A stretch of 64,000 nucleotides of DNA from Chlorobiota bacterium (GCA_016788565.1 JAEUSP010000052.1:1-64000); one strand, 5' to 3'; shown: positions 49,979 through 59,406, counted from the first letter of the stretch. A program made the numbers and translations. The notes: a model not told the origin generated them from the letters alone.

Positions 49979-50927
49979 GCGCAGAGGCATCCAGCCAGGT
50001 GGCTTCGCGGGTGATACTCTGCAGGCTGAACTCCCCGATTAACTCCATTGCGGTTGCCGGCTCCGGGCGGTCAAGAATTCCGCAACTCCAGGCCAGCCAG
50101 CCAACAAGCTGCTTGGCATTAATCCCCGATTCCCGAAGCTCACGCAGCGCGACCGCCCCATGCCGTTTTGCCAAGCGAACTCCATCTTCCCCAAGAATCA
50201 GCGGGACATGGGCAAACGTTGGCGGGGTTGCGCCAAACGTCCGGTAAAGCAATATCTGGCGCGGTGCCGAGCCAAGCAGGTCATCCCCCCGCAGAACGTG
50301 AGTAACCCCCATGGCAAGGTCATCCACTACCACCGCAAGCTGATAGCTTACCACACCATCGGCACGGGCAACGATAAAGTCGCCGGTGGTTTGGGCAACA
50401 TCCTCACGCTGCAATCCGGCAACTTCGTCATGTTGCTCCACCACTGTTCCCTGGCTCACCTTACATCGGAAGGCTGGGGATTTTTCTTGGCTTCGTTGTT
50501 GCTGTTGCGCTTGGGTAAGCTGGCGGCAGGTTCCTGGGTAGATTGGGCCATCGCTTCCGTGAGGCGCGCTGGCAATGGAGCGGAGTTCCTTGCGCGAGCA
50601 GAAGCAGGGATAGATCAATCCACGCTCCTGCAAGGTGGCCAACGCCTGCTGGTACATGGGGAATCGGTTCGACTGGAAATAATCCGGGGTTAGTTGGTTA
50701 TCCCAATCCAGCCCAAGCCAGCAGAGGTCGCGCACGATTTGCTGGGCGGCATTGGGGGCGGCGCGTTGGGTGTCTAAATCTTCAATCCGCAGGATCACCC
50801 TCCCCCCCATGTTCCGCATCTGCAGCCATGCCAGCAGGAAGCTGCGGGCGTTGCCAAGATGCAGGTATCCGGTGGGGCTTGGCGCAAGCCGCCCGCATGG
50901 CCGCGGCGGCGGTTCAGAACCGGCCAT
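49956..50927 (-). CDS. gluQ: Glutamyl-Q tRNA(Asp) synthetase
   Basis: 323 residues, catalytic core only, without the anticodon-binding domain of GluRS. HIGH-type motif: RLAPSPTGYLHLGNARS; KMSKS-type: RLAKRHG. Zinc-type cysteines in YPCFCSRKEL and YPGTC, as in E. coli GluQRS. It attaches glutamate to queuosine at position 34 of tRNA-Asp. The start overlaps the end of the RraA-like gene (14 bases), so expression is coupled. No tRNA-Asp or queuosine synthesis gene is in the window. Confidence 0.93.
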   Translation of the reverse strand: MAGSEPPPRPCGRLAPSPTGYLHLGNARSFLLAWLQMRNMGGRVILRIEDLDTQRAAPNAAQQIVRDLCWLGLDWDNQLTPDYFQSNRFPMYQQALATLQERGLIYPCFCSRKELRSIASAPHGSDGPIYPGTCRQLTQAQQQQRSQEKSPAFRCKVSQGTVVEQHDEVAGLQREDVAQTTGDFIVARADGVVSYQLAVVVDDLAMGVTHVLRGDDLLGSAPRQILLYRTFGATPPTFAHVPLILGEDGVRLAKRHGAVALRELRESGINAKQLVGWLAWSCGILDRPEPATAMELIGEFSLQSITREATWLDASALSFFSSR

Positions 50928-51573
50928 ATTCCTGGAACAATTTCTGCGCCCCTTCCCCCGATGTCAGCCCGCGGTGGGTGGCGGCTTCTTCGGCGCAAGC
51001 GCGGTCAAGCTCGGCATAGATTTCATCGAACCGTTCCTGGGGGATCACAATCACCCCGTTGGCATCGCCAAAAACGATGTCGCCCGGGCGGATCGGAACT
51101 CCATCCATCACCACCTGGGTGTTGAACGCAGCCATGTACCCCCGCCGGCGAATATCCTTGATGCACCGCCCGGTCCCGAACACCGGGAATTGTAGCGATG
51201 CAATCTGCTCAAGGTCCCTCACCCCACCGTTCACAACCGCCGCAACCGCGCCCCGTGCTTGGGCGCGCGCGCTCATCATCCCCCCCCACAACGCTGCGTC
51301 AACGTTGGAATCGGCGGCAACTACCACGAAGGCTTCTTCGGGGATTGCATCAACCATCTGCAACAGTGTTGTGATCTCCACATATTGGTCGGTGGCGGCC
51401 ACACGGCAGGGGAAGGCAACGCCACAAACTTTCAATGAAGGATCGGTGAAAGTCTGCTGGATGCTGTGATGCAGCGCGGTGCTGGCGATTCCAAGCCGCT
51501 CCATCGTGTCGGAGATCAGCGGCGAATAGAACCGGAGCATTCCGGCAAGCTGTTCTGTTCTGGTGTTCGGCAT
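50914..51573 (-). CDS. RraA/HMG-aldolase-family protein
   Basis: 219 residues. SDTMERLGI, GGMMSARAQARGAVAAVVNGGVRDL and RRRGYMAAFN are the swivelling-domain hallmarks; GVRD contains the metal-binding Asp of active aldolases (G-x20-R-D). Two roles are known in the family: aldolase on 4-hydroxy-4-methyl-2-oxoglutarate and RNase E inhibition (RraA). With no RNase E partner in view the aldolase role is more likely. Second gene of a three-gene minus-strand run (SDR, this, gluQ). Confidence 0.85.
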   Translation of the reverse strand: MPNTRTEQLAGMLRFYSPLISDTMERLGIASTALHHSIQQTFTDPSLKVCGVAFPCRVAATDQYVEITTLLQMVDAIPEEAFVVVAADSNVDAALWGGMMSARAQARGAVAAVVNGGVRDLEQIASLQFPVFGTGRCIKDIRRRGYMAAFNTQVVMDGVPIRPGDIVFGDANGVIVIPQERFDEIYAELDRACAEEAATHRGLTSGEGAQKLFQEYGRF

Positions 51574-51620
51574 GGCTGCGCGGCAATGGTGAGTAAAAAA
51601 GTTGTGGAGAACGTGTGGCG

Positions 51621-52367
51621 TTAATGCCTTGCCACCCCACCATCCACGTTGATTGTTTGCCCGGTGATGATGGAGGAAGCTGGCGAGGCAAGGAAGGCAA
51701 CAACCTCGGCGATGTCGTCCGGCTCGTCGCCCCGTTGCACCGCTTGCTGGGGAAGCAGGTGTTCCAGAATGGAGCCAACCAACTTTTCGTTGGCCGGGCG
51801 TTGGGTTGCCGTCAGCCCAACAGTGATGGCATTGACGGTGATGCCGTACTTCCCAACCTCGCTGGCCAACGAGCGGACGAATCCAACCACCCCCATTTTT
51901 GCGGTGACGTAGTGGGTGAGGTATGGAGTTCCCAGCCAGATCGTGTCGGAGCTAAGGGCGATAATTCTTCCGAACCCGTTTTCTTTCATGGAAGGGAGGG
52001 CGTACTTGGTGGTGAGGAACAGGCTATCAAGGTTCACCGACAGCATCCGTTTCCATTCGTCGAAGCCGATCAGCTCGAACGGTTCTTCGTGATACAGCCC
52101 CACGTTATTGACCACAATGTCCACCTGGCCATATTTTCGGAGAGTTTTTTGGAACACCTTCCGCACCTGTTCTTCATCGGTGACATCGGCGCGGGTTGCA
52201 TCAATTTCGCCACCAATTTCCTGGACGCTGGCCATGGCTTCGCCGGCATCGGCGATGTCGGCAATCATAATGCTGGCCCCTTCTTGGGCCAATCGGCGGC
52301 AAAAGGCTTGTCCGTTCCCCACCGCCGCCCCGGTGACAATGGCGACTTTATCTTTCAGACGCTGCAT
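51621..52367 (-). CDS. Short-chain dehydrogenase/reductase (FabG-like)
   Basis: 248 residues. Cofactor site VTGAAVGNGQAF (about 11-22), D in IADIADAG at the strand end, NNVGL (NNAG type), catalytic Ser in ALSSDT and YVTAK (Y-x3-K), C-terminal INVDGG. Classical SDR acting on 3-oxoacyl, sugar or steroid-like substrates; the exact one is unknown. The Asp after the second strand suggests NAD preference. It heads the SDR/RraA-like/gluQ run with a 47-base gap. Confidence 0.87.
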   Translation of the reverse strand: MQRLKDKVAIVTGAAVGNGQAFCRRLAQEGASIMIADIADAGEAMASVQEIGGEIDATRADVTDEEQVRKVFQKTLRKYGQVDIVVNNVGLYHEEPFELIGFDEWKRMLSVNLDSLFLTTKYALPSMKENGFGRIIALSSDTIWLGTPYLTHYVTAKMGVVGFVRSLASEVGKYGITVNAITVGLTATQRPANEKLVGSILEHLLPQQAVQRGDEPDDIAEVVAFLASPASSIITGQTINVDGGVARH

Positions 52368-52753
52368 GGTTCAATGCACAAAAATCGTTTGTTGATTTCC
52401 CAACAACCATTTGGGGTTGTGGCGGCGGCAACTTACACACAGGGTTGGGGGCTATGGCAAAATTCGGGTGTTCCCATTTGTTTCCCGGAAGGCGGGAGGA
52501 ATGGATGCTCATGCTTTGAACGCTAATGATAGATGCTCCAGCTCCTCTTGTTGCCGTTCCACACTTGCAGAAGTGGGCAGGGGAAGCGATGTTTGCCGTG
52601 GCTGGTGGAGTAGTTGCGCGGGGATTTGCGTTTCGGCAATCGTGATTACAGTATCCCCCGGCTTTGTTCGTCATGGCGAACGGACTGAAACGCACAATGT
52701 GGGGTGAGGTTATCACAGCCCGCAGAAGTATCAACTTTAGAGTATCAACCAGA
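52368..52753. other. Divergent gap upstream of the IscA-type gene
   Basis: No gene supported. Minus-strand GATTTTTG, one mismatch from the -7 box, lies upstream of the SDR gene. I see no repeat family copy. Confidence 0.5.
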
Positions 52754-53128
52754 ATGGATGACGTAATCGCTGCCGAGCCGAACGTTGCCACGGCTCCTTC
52801 GCCAATCACCATCACCGAGAAGGCGTTGGCGGAAGTACAAAAAATTAAAGAGCAAAACAGCATTCCCGACAGCTACGGGCTTCGCGTTGGCGTGCGTGGC
52901 GGCGGCTGTTCGGGGCTAAGCTACACCCTGACGTTCGATGCCGAGATGCGCGAAGGGGACAAGGAAGTTCTGCTGGAAGGGGTGCATCTGTTCATTGACA
53001 GCAAAAGCCTGTTCTACTTGATGGGAACCGAGCTTGACTACACCGACGGCCTAAACGGGCGGGGCTTTGTGTTCAACAACCCCAACGCCATGAAAACCTG
53101 CGGTTGCGGCTCCAGCTTCGGCGTGTAA
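52754..53128 (+). CDS. IscA/ErpA-family iron-sulphur carrier
   Basis: 124 residues. ITEKALAEVQKIKEQN, then the three conserved cysteines: GGGCSGLSYTL and the C-terminal CGCGSSF. A-type carriers hold and pass Fe-S clusters. ATG 52754 starts the family-like chain (MDDVIAAEP); an earlier in-frame start at 52664 adds unlikely residues. A good terminator follows. No SUF or ISC gene is adjacent, so it is an orphan like ErpA. Confidence 0.93.
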   Translation: MDDVIAAEPNVATAPSPITITEKALAEVQKIKEQNSIPDSYGLRVGVRGGGCSGLSYTLTFDAEMREGDKEVLLEGVHLFIDSKSLFYLMGTELDYTDGLNGRGFVFNNPNAMKTCGCGSSFGV

Positions 53129-53154
53129 TCGCCCTGATGTTCCCGCACGATCAT

Positions 53155-53207
53155 CGCCGGGAAGGGAGCAAGTGCCACGATGCGCGATTCCCTTTCCCGG
53201 CGTTTTT
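53155..53207 (+). terminator. Terminator of the IscA-type gene
   Basis: CGCCGGGAAGGGA (53155-53167) pairs with TCCCTTTCCCGGCG (53189-53202, one bulged T), then TTTTTC. Confidence 0.85.
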
Positions 53208-53255
53208 CTCCACAATCCATATTCCTTCCGACGTAACCAGCCTTCCCGCTTTCGC

Positions 53256-53654
53256 ATGGAATCAACACAACGCCCCCTTGCCAACAACCCGCAAGCCAAC
53301 CAGCATTTGGATAACGATCCGAACTACGACGTGCTGGTGGATAAACTTCACACCCGCACGGTGGAGCGGAAAATTATCTGGGAGTTGGGGGATGAGTCTG
53401 ATGAATACATCGCCACCCTGAAAGGGAAATCCTCCTTCACCATCCGCCGCATTAAGGAGAACTACAAGTACGTCCTGACGATGCGGAACGAGACGGGTGA
53501 GGTGGTCTTCCGAATCTCGCACGATAACTTGGAGGCCTCCAGCAGCGAGGCCCTGCTTCGGCTGTACAAACTTGCCGAGCGGATTGCAAAGCAGATAGAT
53601 GAAGAGGTTGATAAAGCCATTCATCTGCTGGACGATTTGGGGGATGATGAGTAA
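53256..53654 (+). CDS. Hypothetical charged protein
   Basis: 132 residues from ATG 53256. No signal or membrane segment. A predicted beta-rich core, ELGDESDEYIATLKGKSSFTIRR and YKYVLTMRNETGEVVFRI, is followed by a long C-terminal helix with heptad hydrophobics (LLRLYKLAERIAKQIDEEVDKAIHLLDDLGDDE). I do not recognise the family. Regular codon use and a clean start suggest it is real. Partner genes do not hint at a function. Confidence 0.65.
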   Translation: MESTQRPLANNPQANQHLDNDPNYDVLVDKLHTRTVERKIIWELGDESDEYIATLKGKSSFTIRRIKENYKYVLTMRNETGEVVFRISHDNLEASSSEALLRLYKLAERIAKQIDEEVDKAIHLLDDLGDDE

Positions 53655-54136
53655 ACGGGGTGCTGCGTGAACGTGCGCGACCAAACGTTCACAATGCTTG
53701 TCACAATGCTTGGTGTGCGCGCACCTTCCGCCCCTTTCGGCGGCAACGGAGTACGGGCAATTGGCCACGCGGCGGCGGGCTGACTTCTCGGTTTTTGCTA
53801 TTTCGCCCCCTGCCGTTCATCTGTCCTAAGCATCCCCTGAAAAATGCCGTTGCCAGAAATCCTTCTATCCCCTATTATCGCACCCGTTAGAACCTTCCCT
53901 GCGCCCCACCCTGACTGAAACTTTTGGCTGTTTTGCGGTGTTGTTTGCCGGATTACGGCATTCCGTTCATCAGCAACCCCAAACCTGAGTGAACCCATTG
54001 GGAACTGTATCGGCTTCGTTGAAGCGCGGTAGTTCCTTTTCAGGCTTGGCAACAGCATTTCGTTACGTGCTTCCTTCTTGGCAACCTGCTTCTCCAAAAA
54101 CATACACACTAACCTCACCAACCTGAGAGTGTTTCC
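53655..54136. other. Gap before the kelch protein gene
   Basis: No gene, repeat copy or clear box seen in about 480 bases. GTTCACAATGCTTGTCACAATGCTTGG near 53687-53714 repeats the 9-mer CACAATGCT twice. Stop codons are frequent in all frames. Confidence 0.45.
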
Positions 54137-56914
54137 ATGACAAACTTGTACACACGATGGAAGGGCCGCCTGCTTTCAGCCGCGATGCTCTTCGTACTGT
54201 GCTTCGGCACAACACAAGCCCAGTGGGCAGAACTGCCAGCGTTGAGCGACCAAATAAATTTTGGCATCAATGCCCTTTTCAACGGTAAACTTTATACGTG
54301 GGGCGGGGCAACGTCAAACCAGTATCTGCTTGGCGGCCAATCGTTGGACATTGCCAACGGTTCAAGCTGGGTAACCGGGGTTGTTGCTCCGATTGAAGAA
54401 CCTAAAATGGGTGGATATGGTGGTGTGGTCAACGGTAAAATTTACCTGATGGGGGGAACCTACACTGCAAATCAGAATGGGCAGAACGTAACGGCTGCGT
54501 CCCCGAAGGTCTATGAGTACGATCCTGCATCGAACACCATGACCACAAAAACCCAAGGCCCAACGTGGTGGTGGAACGGAGCCGGAGCTGTTGTGGAAGG
54601 AAAAATTTATCTAATGGCTGGGCTTAGCGTAGCGAACAATCAGATGGTGTATAACAACACCGTCCATGTTTACGACCCACAAACCAATACCTGGTCAACC
54701 GCAGGCAATGGCCCGTACATTGCCCAGTATCCTACGGCCACCGCAATCGGGAACACCATCTATTTAATCGGTGGTGCTAATAATTCCGGGAACTTGGCGA
54801 GCGCTTATAAAGGAGTTGTCTCCGGTGGCACAATTACTTGGACAGCGATCGCTAACTACCCGGTTGCTGCTCAACGCTCCGGTGCAGGCGTGCTTGGCGG
54901 TAAAGTCTATGTAGCTGGCGGCGCAAGCACCGAAGAATTGGACGCTGTGTACAAGTACGACCCAGCAACCGATAAGTGGGGTGCCGATTACGCTCTTCCG
55001 GTCAAGACCTACAACGTGAACACCATGCCAAGCGATGCCAACTCCCTCTACTGGATTGGTGGCTTGAACAATCCTAAAGCCTTCCAGTTCACAGCGGGTG
55101 CGCAAGTTGCCGTTGCATCGGTTGACCAAACCAACTTTGTGGTGACGGTGAACAAGGGGGACAACAAAACCATTAACGTCCCCGTGACCAACCGCGGCGT
55201 TATTGACCTAACCGGCTCCGCCACCGGCGCAATGCCCTGGCTAACCGCTCCGCAGCCGCTAACGGTGGCACCGGGCGCAACCACCAATTTGGTGCTCAGT
55301 GTCAACTCCTCAACGCTCTCGGTTGGCAAGCACCAAACCACTGCCACGCTAACCACCAACGATGCCAAAAACAAAACCATTACCATCAATGTGATGGTGT
55401 GGGTTGTTGAGAACCTTAAAACCCAACCGTTCACCGCAGTTGTTGAAGAAGGTGGTGGATCGTGGTGCCCGCCATGCTTTGCTGGGATTCAGGAGTTAGA
55501 GTCCATTAAGCAACAACTTGGCGACCGCGTTTTGGTTCTTTCCTACCACGGCAATCAAGGGGGTTCTTCCACCAACAAGGACCCGATGCACTTCCCAGAA
55601 GGAATCAACACCATCCAAAAACTTGGCTTAAACGGCTTCCCGAACGCAGCATTCCAACGCCGCGTGTTCAAGGGTGAGCAATATCCAATGATCGGGCTTG
55701 GTTCATGGGCAGATGCTCTGAACACACTGTTCGCCGAGCGCGACGTGGCCGCTGCCGCGATTGACATTGACGAAAGCAGCTACGATGCCAACACAAAAAT
55801 GGTCACCGCAAACGTGACCGTTACCACTGCCGAGGCTATCGAGATGAAAGCCGGGCGCACGCTTCGCCTGACAGGGTTGGTGATCCAAGATGGTATCGTC
55901 TATCACCAAGCGGCTTCCCAAACACGGCTATGGACATTCCATGACGCTGTTCGCTCGATGGGGCCAACGATTGATGGAGCCCAACTGACCGTTCCCCAGG
56001 GAATGCTTGTGGAAGGGAATATCCTGCCACCAGGAAGCGTCCTGAAAGGAAGCGTCACCTTTAAAGTGACCAACGAAAATGACCAGGGGAAGCTGCCGGG
56101 CGACGATAGCTATCCAGAGATCACCTTCGATGCCAACAACAAGCTGCCAATCAAACTTGAGGACTGCCACTTGGTGGTGTTGGCCCACATCAACGACGGC
56201 AACAACTACGGCGAAATCCTTCAGGGGGTGAAAGCTCCGTTCCCAACGGGTGGCCCGGCTGGCGCAACTATTTCGCAAACCACCAGCAAATGGCAAGCAA
56301 CCATCAAGCCAACCGAGACGGCCAGCTACACAACAACAATCAAGAACCTGACGGATGCTCCGCAGGAACTGACCGTGACGCGGACCCAGAACAACATTCC
56401 AACTGGCTGGAGCAGCTACATGAAACTTGGCAGCACCCAGCTTGATCCGAACACACCGTCGGGCAACCTGACGCTTCCACCGGGTGCTTCCATTGCCGTG
56501 CAACTGTACGTCACCGGAACAACGGAAAAAGCCAACGGAACCGTGACGCTCCAGTTCAAAGCCGGAGCAACCACGCTGGACCAAAACTACACGACCACAA
56601 CCACCACGAACGAGCCTTCGACCGGTGTGGACGATGCGCCAGTAACGGGCGTTGGAATGAGCCTTTCGGCAAGCCTGCCGAACCCAGCCAACACCAGCAC
56701 CACGTTCAGCTACTCGCTGCTGCAAAGCGGCCAGGTGACGGTGAGCGTGACCGGAATCAACGGCGAGAAAGTGATGGATCTGGCTCCAGGCTTTGCCGAG
56801 GCAGGAATGCACACCTTCCGCTTGGATGTCAGCACGCTTCCAGCAGGCAACTACGTTGTCACGCTGAACAGCAACGGACGTTCGGTCAGCCGCCGCATGG
56901 TGATTGTCCACTAA
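54137..56914 (+). CDS. Secreted T9SS protein: kelch repeats plus Omp28/thioredoxin-like domain
   Basis: 925 residues. A signal peptide (about 1-28, TTQAQ) is followed by kelch-type beta-propeller repeats (about 30-310: GGATSNQYLL, MGGTYTANQN, GGKVYVAGGAS). A BACON/Ig-like part (WLTAPQPLTVAPGATTNL) comes next, then a thioredoxin-like Omp28-type domain with CPPC (VVEEGGGSWCPPCFAGIQEL, about 430-450), an Ig-like region, and a C-terminal T9SS sorting domain (LPNPANTSTTFSYSLLQSG...). The CPPC pair is redox-like, possibly a disulphide catalyst or just a structural site. A strong hairpin follows. Confidence 0.85.
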   Translation: MTNLYTRWKGRLLSAAMLFVLCFGTTQAQWAELPALSDQINFGINALFNGKLYTWGGATSNQYLLGGQSLDIANGSSWVTGVVAPIEEPKMGGYGGVVNGKIYLMGGTYTANQNGQNVTAASPKVYEYDPASNTMTTKTQGPTWWWNGAGAVVEGKIYLMAGLSVANNQMVYNNTVHVYDPQTNTWSTAGNGPYIAQYPTATAIGNTIYLIGGANNSGNLASAYKGVVSGGTITWTAIANYPVAAQRSGAGVLGGKVYVAGGASTEELDAVYKYDPATDKWGADYALPVKTYNVNTMPSDANSLYWIGGLNNPKAFQFTAGAQVAVASVDQTNFVVTVNKGDNKTINVPVTNRGVIDLTGSATGAMPWLTAPQPLTVAPGATTNLVLSVNSSTLSVGKHQTTATLTTNDAKNKTITINVMVWVVENLKTQPFTAVVEEGGGSWCPPCFAGIQELESIKQQLGDRVLVLSYHGNQGGSSTNKDPMHFPEGINTIQKLGLNGFPNAAFQRRVFKGEQYPMIGLGSWADALNTLFAERDVAAAAIDIDESSYDANTKMVTANVTVTTAEAIEMKAGRTLRLTGLVIQDGIVYHQAASQTRLWTFHDAVRSMGPTIDGAQLTVPQGMLVEGNILPPGSVLKGSVTFKVTNENDQGKLPGDDSYPEITFDANNKLPIKLEDCHLVVLAHINDGNNYGEILQGVKAPFPTGGPAGATISQTTSKWQATIKPTETASYTTTIKNLTDAPQELTVTRTQNNIPTGWSSYMKLGSTQLDPNTPSGNLTLPPGASIAVQLYVTGTTEKANGTVTLQFKAGATTLDQNYTTTTTTNEPSTGVDDAPVTGVGMSLSASLPNPANTSTTFSYSLLQSGQVTVSVTGINGEKVMDLAPGFAEAGMHTFRLDVSTLPAGNYVVTLNSNGRSVSRRMVIVH

Positions 56915-56929
56915 AAACGCTTGCAAAAA

Positions 56930-56960
56930 CTACGCGCCCCGGCTGCTGCTTGGGGCGCGT
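56930..56960 (+). terminator. Terminator between the two T9SS genes
   Basis: ACGCGCCCC (56930-) and GGGGCGCGT (to 56960) form a hairpin followed by GGTGGTTTTAATTTTG. Confidence 0.7.
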
Positions 56961-56968
56961 GGTGGTTT

Positions 56969-56976
56969 TAATTTTG
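56969..56976 (+). promoter_or_regulatory. -7 box before the small T9SS protein gene
   Basis: TAATTTTG matches TAnnTTTG and lies 29 bases before ATG 57006. A TTG at 56950-56952 is 16 bases upstream, shorter than ideal. Confidence 0.5.
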
Positions 56977-57005
56977 CGCAACACAACTAACCGAGGGTGA
57001 TACTT

Positions 57006-57734
57006 ATGAAGAGATTCCTTTCTGCAACTCTGCTCCTTCTTGGCGGGCTATGCCTCCTATCGGCCAACGCTGCCGCACAAAGCTTCAGCGTGGCCATGGA
57101 AGAACCGCACGTGACGGTTTTTAAGGAGTACAACGTAATTACGATGGACTACATTTTCCATGTGGTCAATACAACAGCCAACCCATTAGCGCTTGTTGCT
57201 TCGCGCACCAAGAACCAATTGCCAAATCCAGAAATATCCACCACGGTGGTCTGCTGGGGCGACCTTTGCTACGATGCCAAGGAAAGCATCTACAACGCCA
57301 ACATCGTCAAGCCGGGAAAATCGCCATACTGCAAAGTGACGGTGACGCTGCCGATTGGCGAAACCAACTGTGCCGACGTTCAGATGACGTTTGGCGTTCA
57401 GTTCACCGAGGAGTCAACGGTGCGCGACATCACGGCTTGCGCACCAACCGGTATCAGCAGCGTTGATGAGGGGAACCTGGTGACCGGCGTGAAAATCGCA
57501 CCAAACCCAGCCACCATTAACCCAACCATGACGCTCCCAACCGAGCTGCAAACCGCAGGCGAACTGACGCTGAATTTGTTCACCGTAAAAGGGGCAAAAG
57601 CCAGCGAACAGCATTTCCCAGCCGGAAGCGAATCAGTAGTGGTAAACACCAGCGGGCTTCCCAACGGAGTCTATTTCTACCAGATTGCTGGCGGCCAGAA
57701 AGAAGCACGCGGAACCATGGTTGTGGCGAAGTAA
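57006..57734 (+). CDS. Small secreted T9SS protein
   Basis: 242 residues. Signal peptide (1-22, ANAAAQ), one Ig-like or beta domain with four cysteines in pairs (VVCWGDLCYDAKE, SPYCKVTV, NCADVQM), and a T9SS C-terminal domain (VKIAPNPATINPTMTLP...GVYFYQIAGGQKEARGTMVV). It is exported and likely surface bound. ATG 57006 begins the signal; an in-frame GTG three codons upstream is less likely. It shares its arrangement with the kelch protein gene, from which it is separated by a terminator. Confidence 0.82.
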   Translation: MKRFLSATLLLLGGLCLLSANAAAQSFSVAMEEPHVTVFKEYNVITMDYIFHVVNTTANPLALVASRTKNQLPNPEISTTVVCWGDLCYDAKESIYNANIVKPGKSPYCKVTVTLPIGETNCADVQMTFGVQFTEESTVRDITACAPTGISSVDEGNLVTGVKIAPNPATINPTMTLPTELQTAGELTLNLFTVKGAKASEQHFPAGSESVVVNTSGLPNGVYFYQIAGGQKEARGTMVVAK

Positions 57735-58037
57735 ATCGGGAACCCCTCAGAGATTCATCCTCAAGACGTTAGTAATGGGATGCAGGCCAATGGCTTGCAT
57801 CCCATTTTCTTTCTGCTCCCTCTCTCTTTCTTCCCTCTGTGCCCTCTGTGCCTCTGTGGTCCTTTCTCTTCTTGGCAACAATCGAGAATGAGCAAGCAAT
57901 CGGGCAACATTTTCTTACCCCACCCCCTTCTGCTGCATCAAAAAATTCGGCAAGTTACCGGCCCTTCGGTGGAGCGGCTTTGCCAAAGCCTATCCGCCGT
58001 CTAACAAGCTATTCACACACTACTTCCAAACAGCACA
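57735..58037. repeat. Gap with terminator and family D copy
   Basis: No gene. CTCTGTGCCCTCTGTGCCTC (57836-57855) is a family D copy (57828-57882). The remaining 150 bases before 58038 are unassigned and contain the leader of the superoxide dismutase gene. Confidence 0.65.
57776..57808 (+). terminator. Terminator of the small T9SS gene
   Basis: TGGGATGCA pairs with TGCATCCCA over a GGCCAATGGCT loop, followed by TTTTC. Confidence 0.8.
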
Positions 58038-58667
58038 ATGGCATATCAATGGGAATTTCGTCCGCGTCCGTACACCGATGCTGAAGCCGCCGACCTTCTT
58101 GCTCCGGTGATTGATGCCGAGACCGCCGATTGGCACTACAACAAGCACCACAAAGGCTATGTGGATGCCATGAACAAAATTGAAACCGAGCTTGAAACCG
58201 CCGACCGCGCCGCCGCCAACGGCAACTACTCCAACGTTGGCGAACTGAAACGCCGGTTCACCTGGAACCACGCCGGCTCGTTGCTGCACGATGTCTATTG
58301 GGAAGTGATGGGGGGCGATGGCGACCCAACAAAAGGACCAGAAATTAAAGCGGCTATCGAAGCTGAGTTCGGTTCGTTCGAAGCCTGGCGCGCCGATTTC
58401 AAGGCCGCTTGCATTGCCGCTAAACTCTCCGGTTGGGGGGTGCTGGCCTACGACCAACTTTACTCCGGTCGCTTAATCAACCTGCAAGTGGATGAACACC
58501 ACTACGGCGCGATGTGGGGCGGAATCCCGCTTATCGCCTGCGACGTGTTCGAGCACGCCTACTACCACAAAGATGGCTGGGCACGCGCCGCCTACGTGGA
58601 AAATTTCATCAACAATCTGAACTGGGAACGGATCAACGCCCGCTACCTGAAGTTTGTGCAGAAGTAA
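58038..58667 (+). CDS. Fe/Mn-family superoxide dismutase
   Basis: 209 residues. Metal ligands visible: His in HYNKHHKGYVDAMN, His in FTWNHAGSLLHDVYW, and Asp plus His in IACDVFEHAYYHKDG. It turns superoxide into oxygen and peroxide. The outer-sphere residues after the second ligand (GSLLHDVYW in place of the usual FYW) are unlike E. coli SodA/SodB and fit an environmental subgroup, so metal use (Fe or Mn) is not called. It ends at a perfect terminator. The N-terminus has an unusual MAYQWEFRPRPYT start. Confidence 0.88.
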   Translation: MAYQWEFRPRPYTDAEAADLLAPVIDAETADWHYNKHHKGYVDAMNKIETELETADRAAANGNYSNVGELKRRFTWNHAGSLLHDVYWEVMGGDGDPTKGPEIKAAIEAEFGSFEAWRADFKAACIAAKLSGWGVLAYDQLYSGRLINLQVDEHHYGAMWGGIPLIACDVFEHAYYHKDGWARAAYVENFINNLNWERINARYLKFVQK

Positions 58668-58678
58668 GGCTATTTGCC

Positions 58679-58720
58679 AGGGCGGAGCCGGACAGATGGT
58701 TCGGCTCCGCCCTTGTTTTT
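58679..58720 (+). terminator. Terminator of the superoxide dismutase gene
   Basis: AGGGCGGAGCCG (58679-58690) and CGGCTCCGCCCT (58702-58713) form a perfect 12-bp stem, then TGTTTTT. Confidence 0.9.
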
Positions 58721-58770
58721 ATTGCTCACCGCGAACTCACACACACACTCTCCCTCTCAACATCGTTGCT

Positions 58771-59400
58771 ATGCTGATTGGCCTGTTCCCCCTCAACATT
58801 GTGCTGTTCCCCGGCTCACTCTATCCATTGCGGATTTTCGAGCCGAGGTACAAGCAGTTGATCCGTGAAACGATTGATAGCGATGGGGCTTTTGGCATCA
58901 ACCTTGTGGAAGAAAACAAGATGGCCAACGTTGGATGTTTGGCCAAAGTGGATAAGGTGGTTCACGTCTATCCAGATGGCAAAATGGAGATTGTGGTGAT
59001 CGGCACCGAACGATTCCGGATTGATAGCTACCACGATGGCGACAAGCCCTACCTTGTTGCCGAAGTGAACACGTTCGACGACGAGGCCAACGCCCCACCC
59101 GATTTTGAACTGCTGGAAAACACCATCCGTTTGTACAACCAACTTGCCGAAGTTGTCTATGGTGAAGCCGAGCCACTGTTAGAGCCATCGCAATGGATTA
59201 CCGGCGGCGCGGCCTTCCGTATGGCGCAGAAATCTGGGCTGGACCTTAGCCTGCGGCAGAAAATGTTGGAGATGCTTTCCGAAGATGAGCGGCTTTCCTT
59301 CCTCCACAAATACCTAACAGAGCTGGTTCCAAAGGTGAAAGAGTACGAAACGATGCAGGCACTTAGCCGGAACGATGGCTACCTGCGCCAGGGGCCGTAG
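58771..59400 (+). CDS. Lon N-terminal substrate-binding-domain protein
   Basis: 209 residues. LFPLNIVLFPGSLYPLRIFEPRYKQLIR (5-32) is the start of the Lon-N domain, followed by GRF-like FRIDSYHDGDKPYLVAEV. There is no ATPase or protease part. Such single-domain proteins occur widely in bacteria; they may bind unfolded or oxidised proteins. ATG 58771 begins the conserved part. It is followed by a GNAT gene 6 bases later, probably in one transcript. Confidence 0.85.
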   Translation: MLIGLFPLNIVLFPGSLYPLRIFEPRYKQLIRETIDSDGAFGINLVEENKMANVGCLAKVDKVVHVYPDGKMEIVVIGTERFRIDSYHDGDKPYLVAEVNTFDDEANAPPDFELLENTIRLYNQLAEVVYGEAEPLLEPSQWITGGAAFRMAQKSGLDLSLRQKMLEMLSEDERLSFLHKYLTELVPKVKEYETMQALSRNDGYLRQGP

Positions 59401-59406
59401 CCTCCC

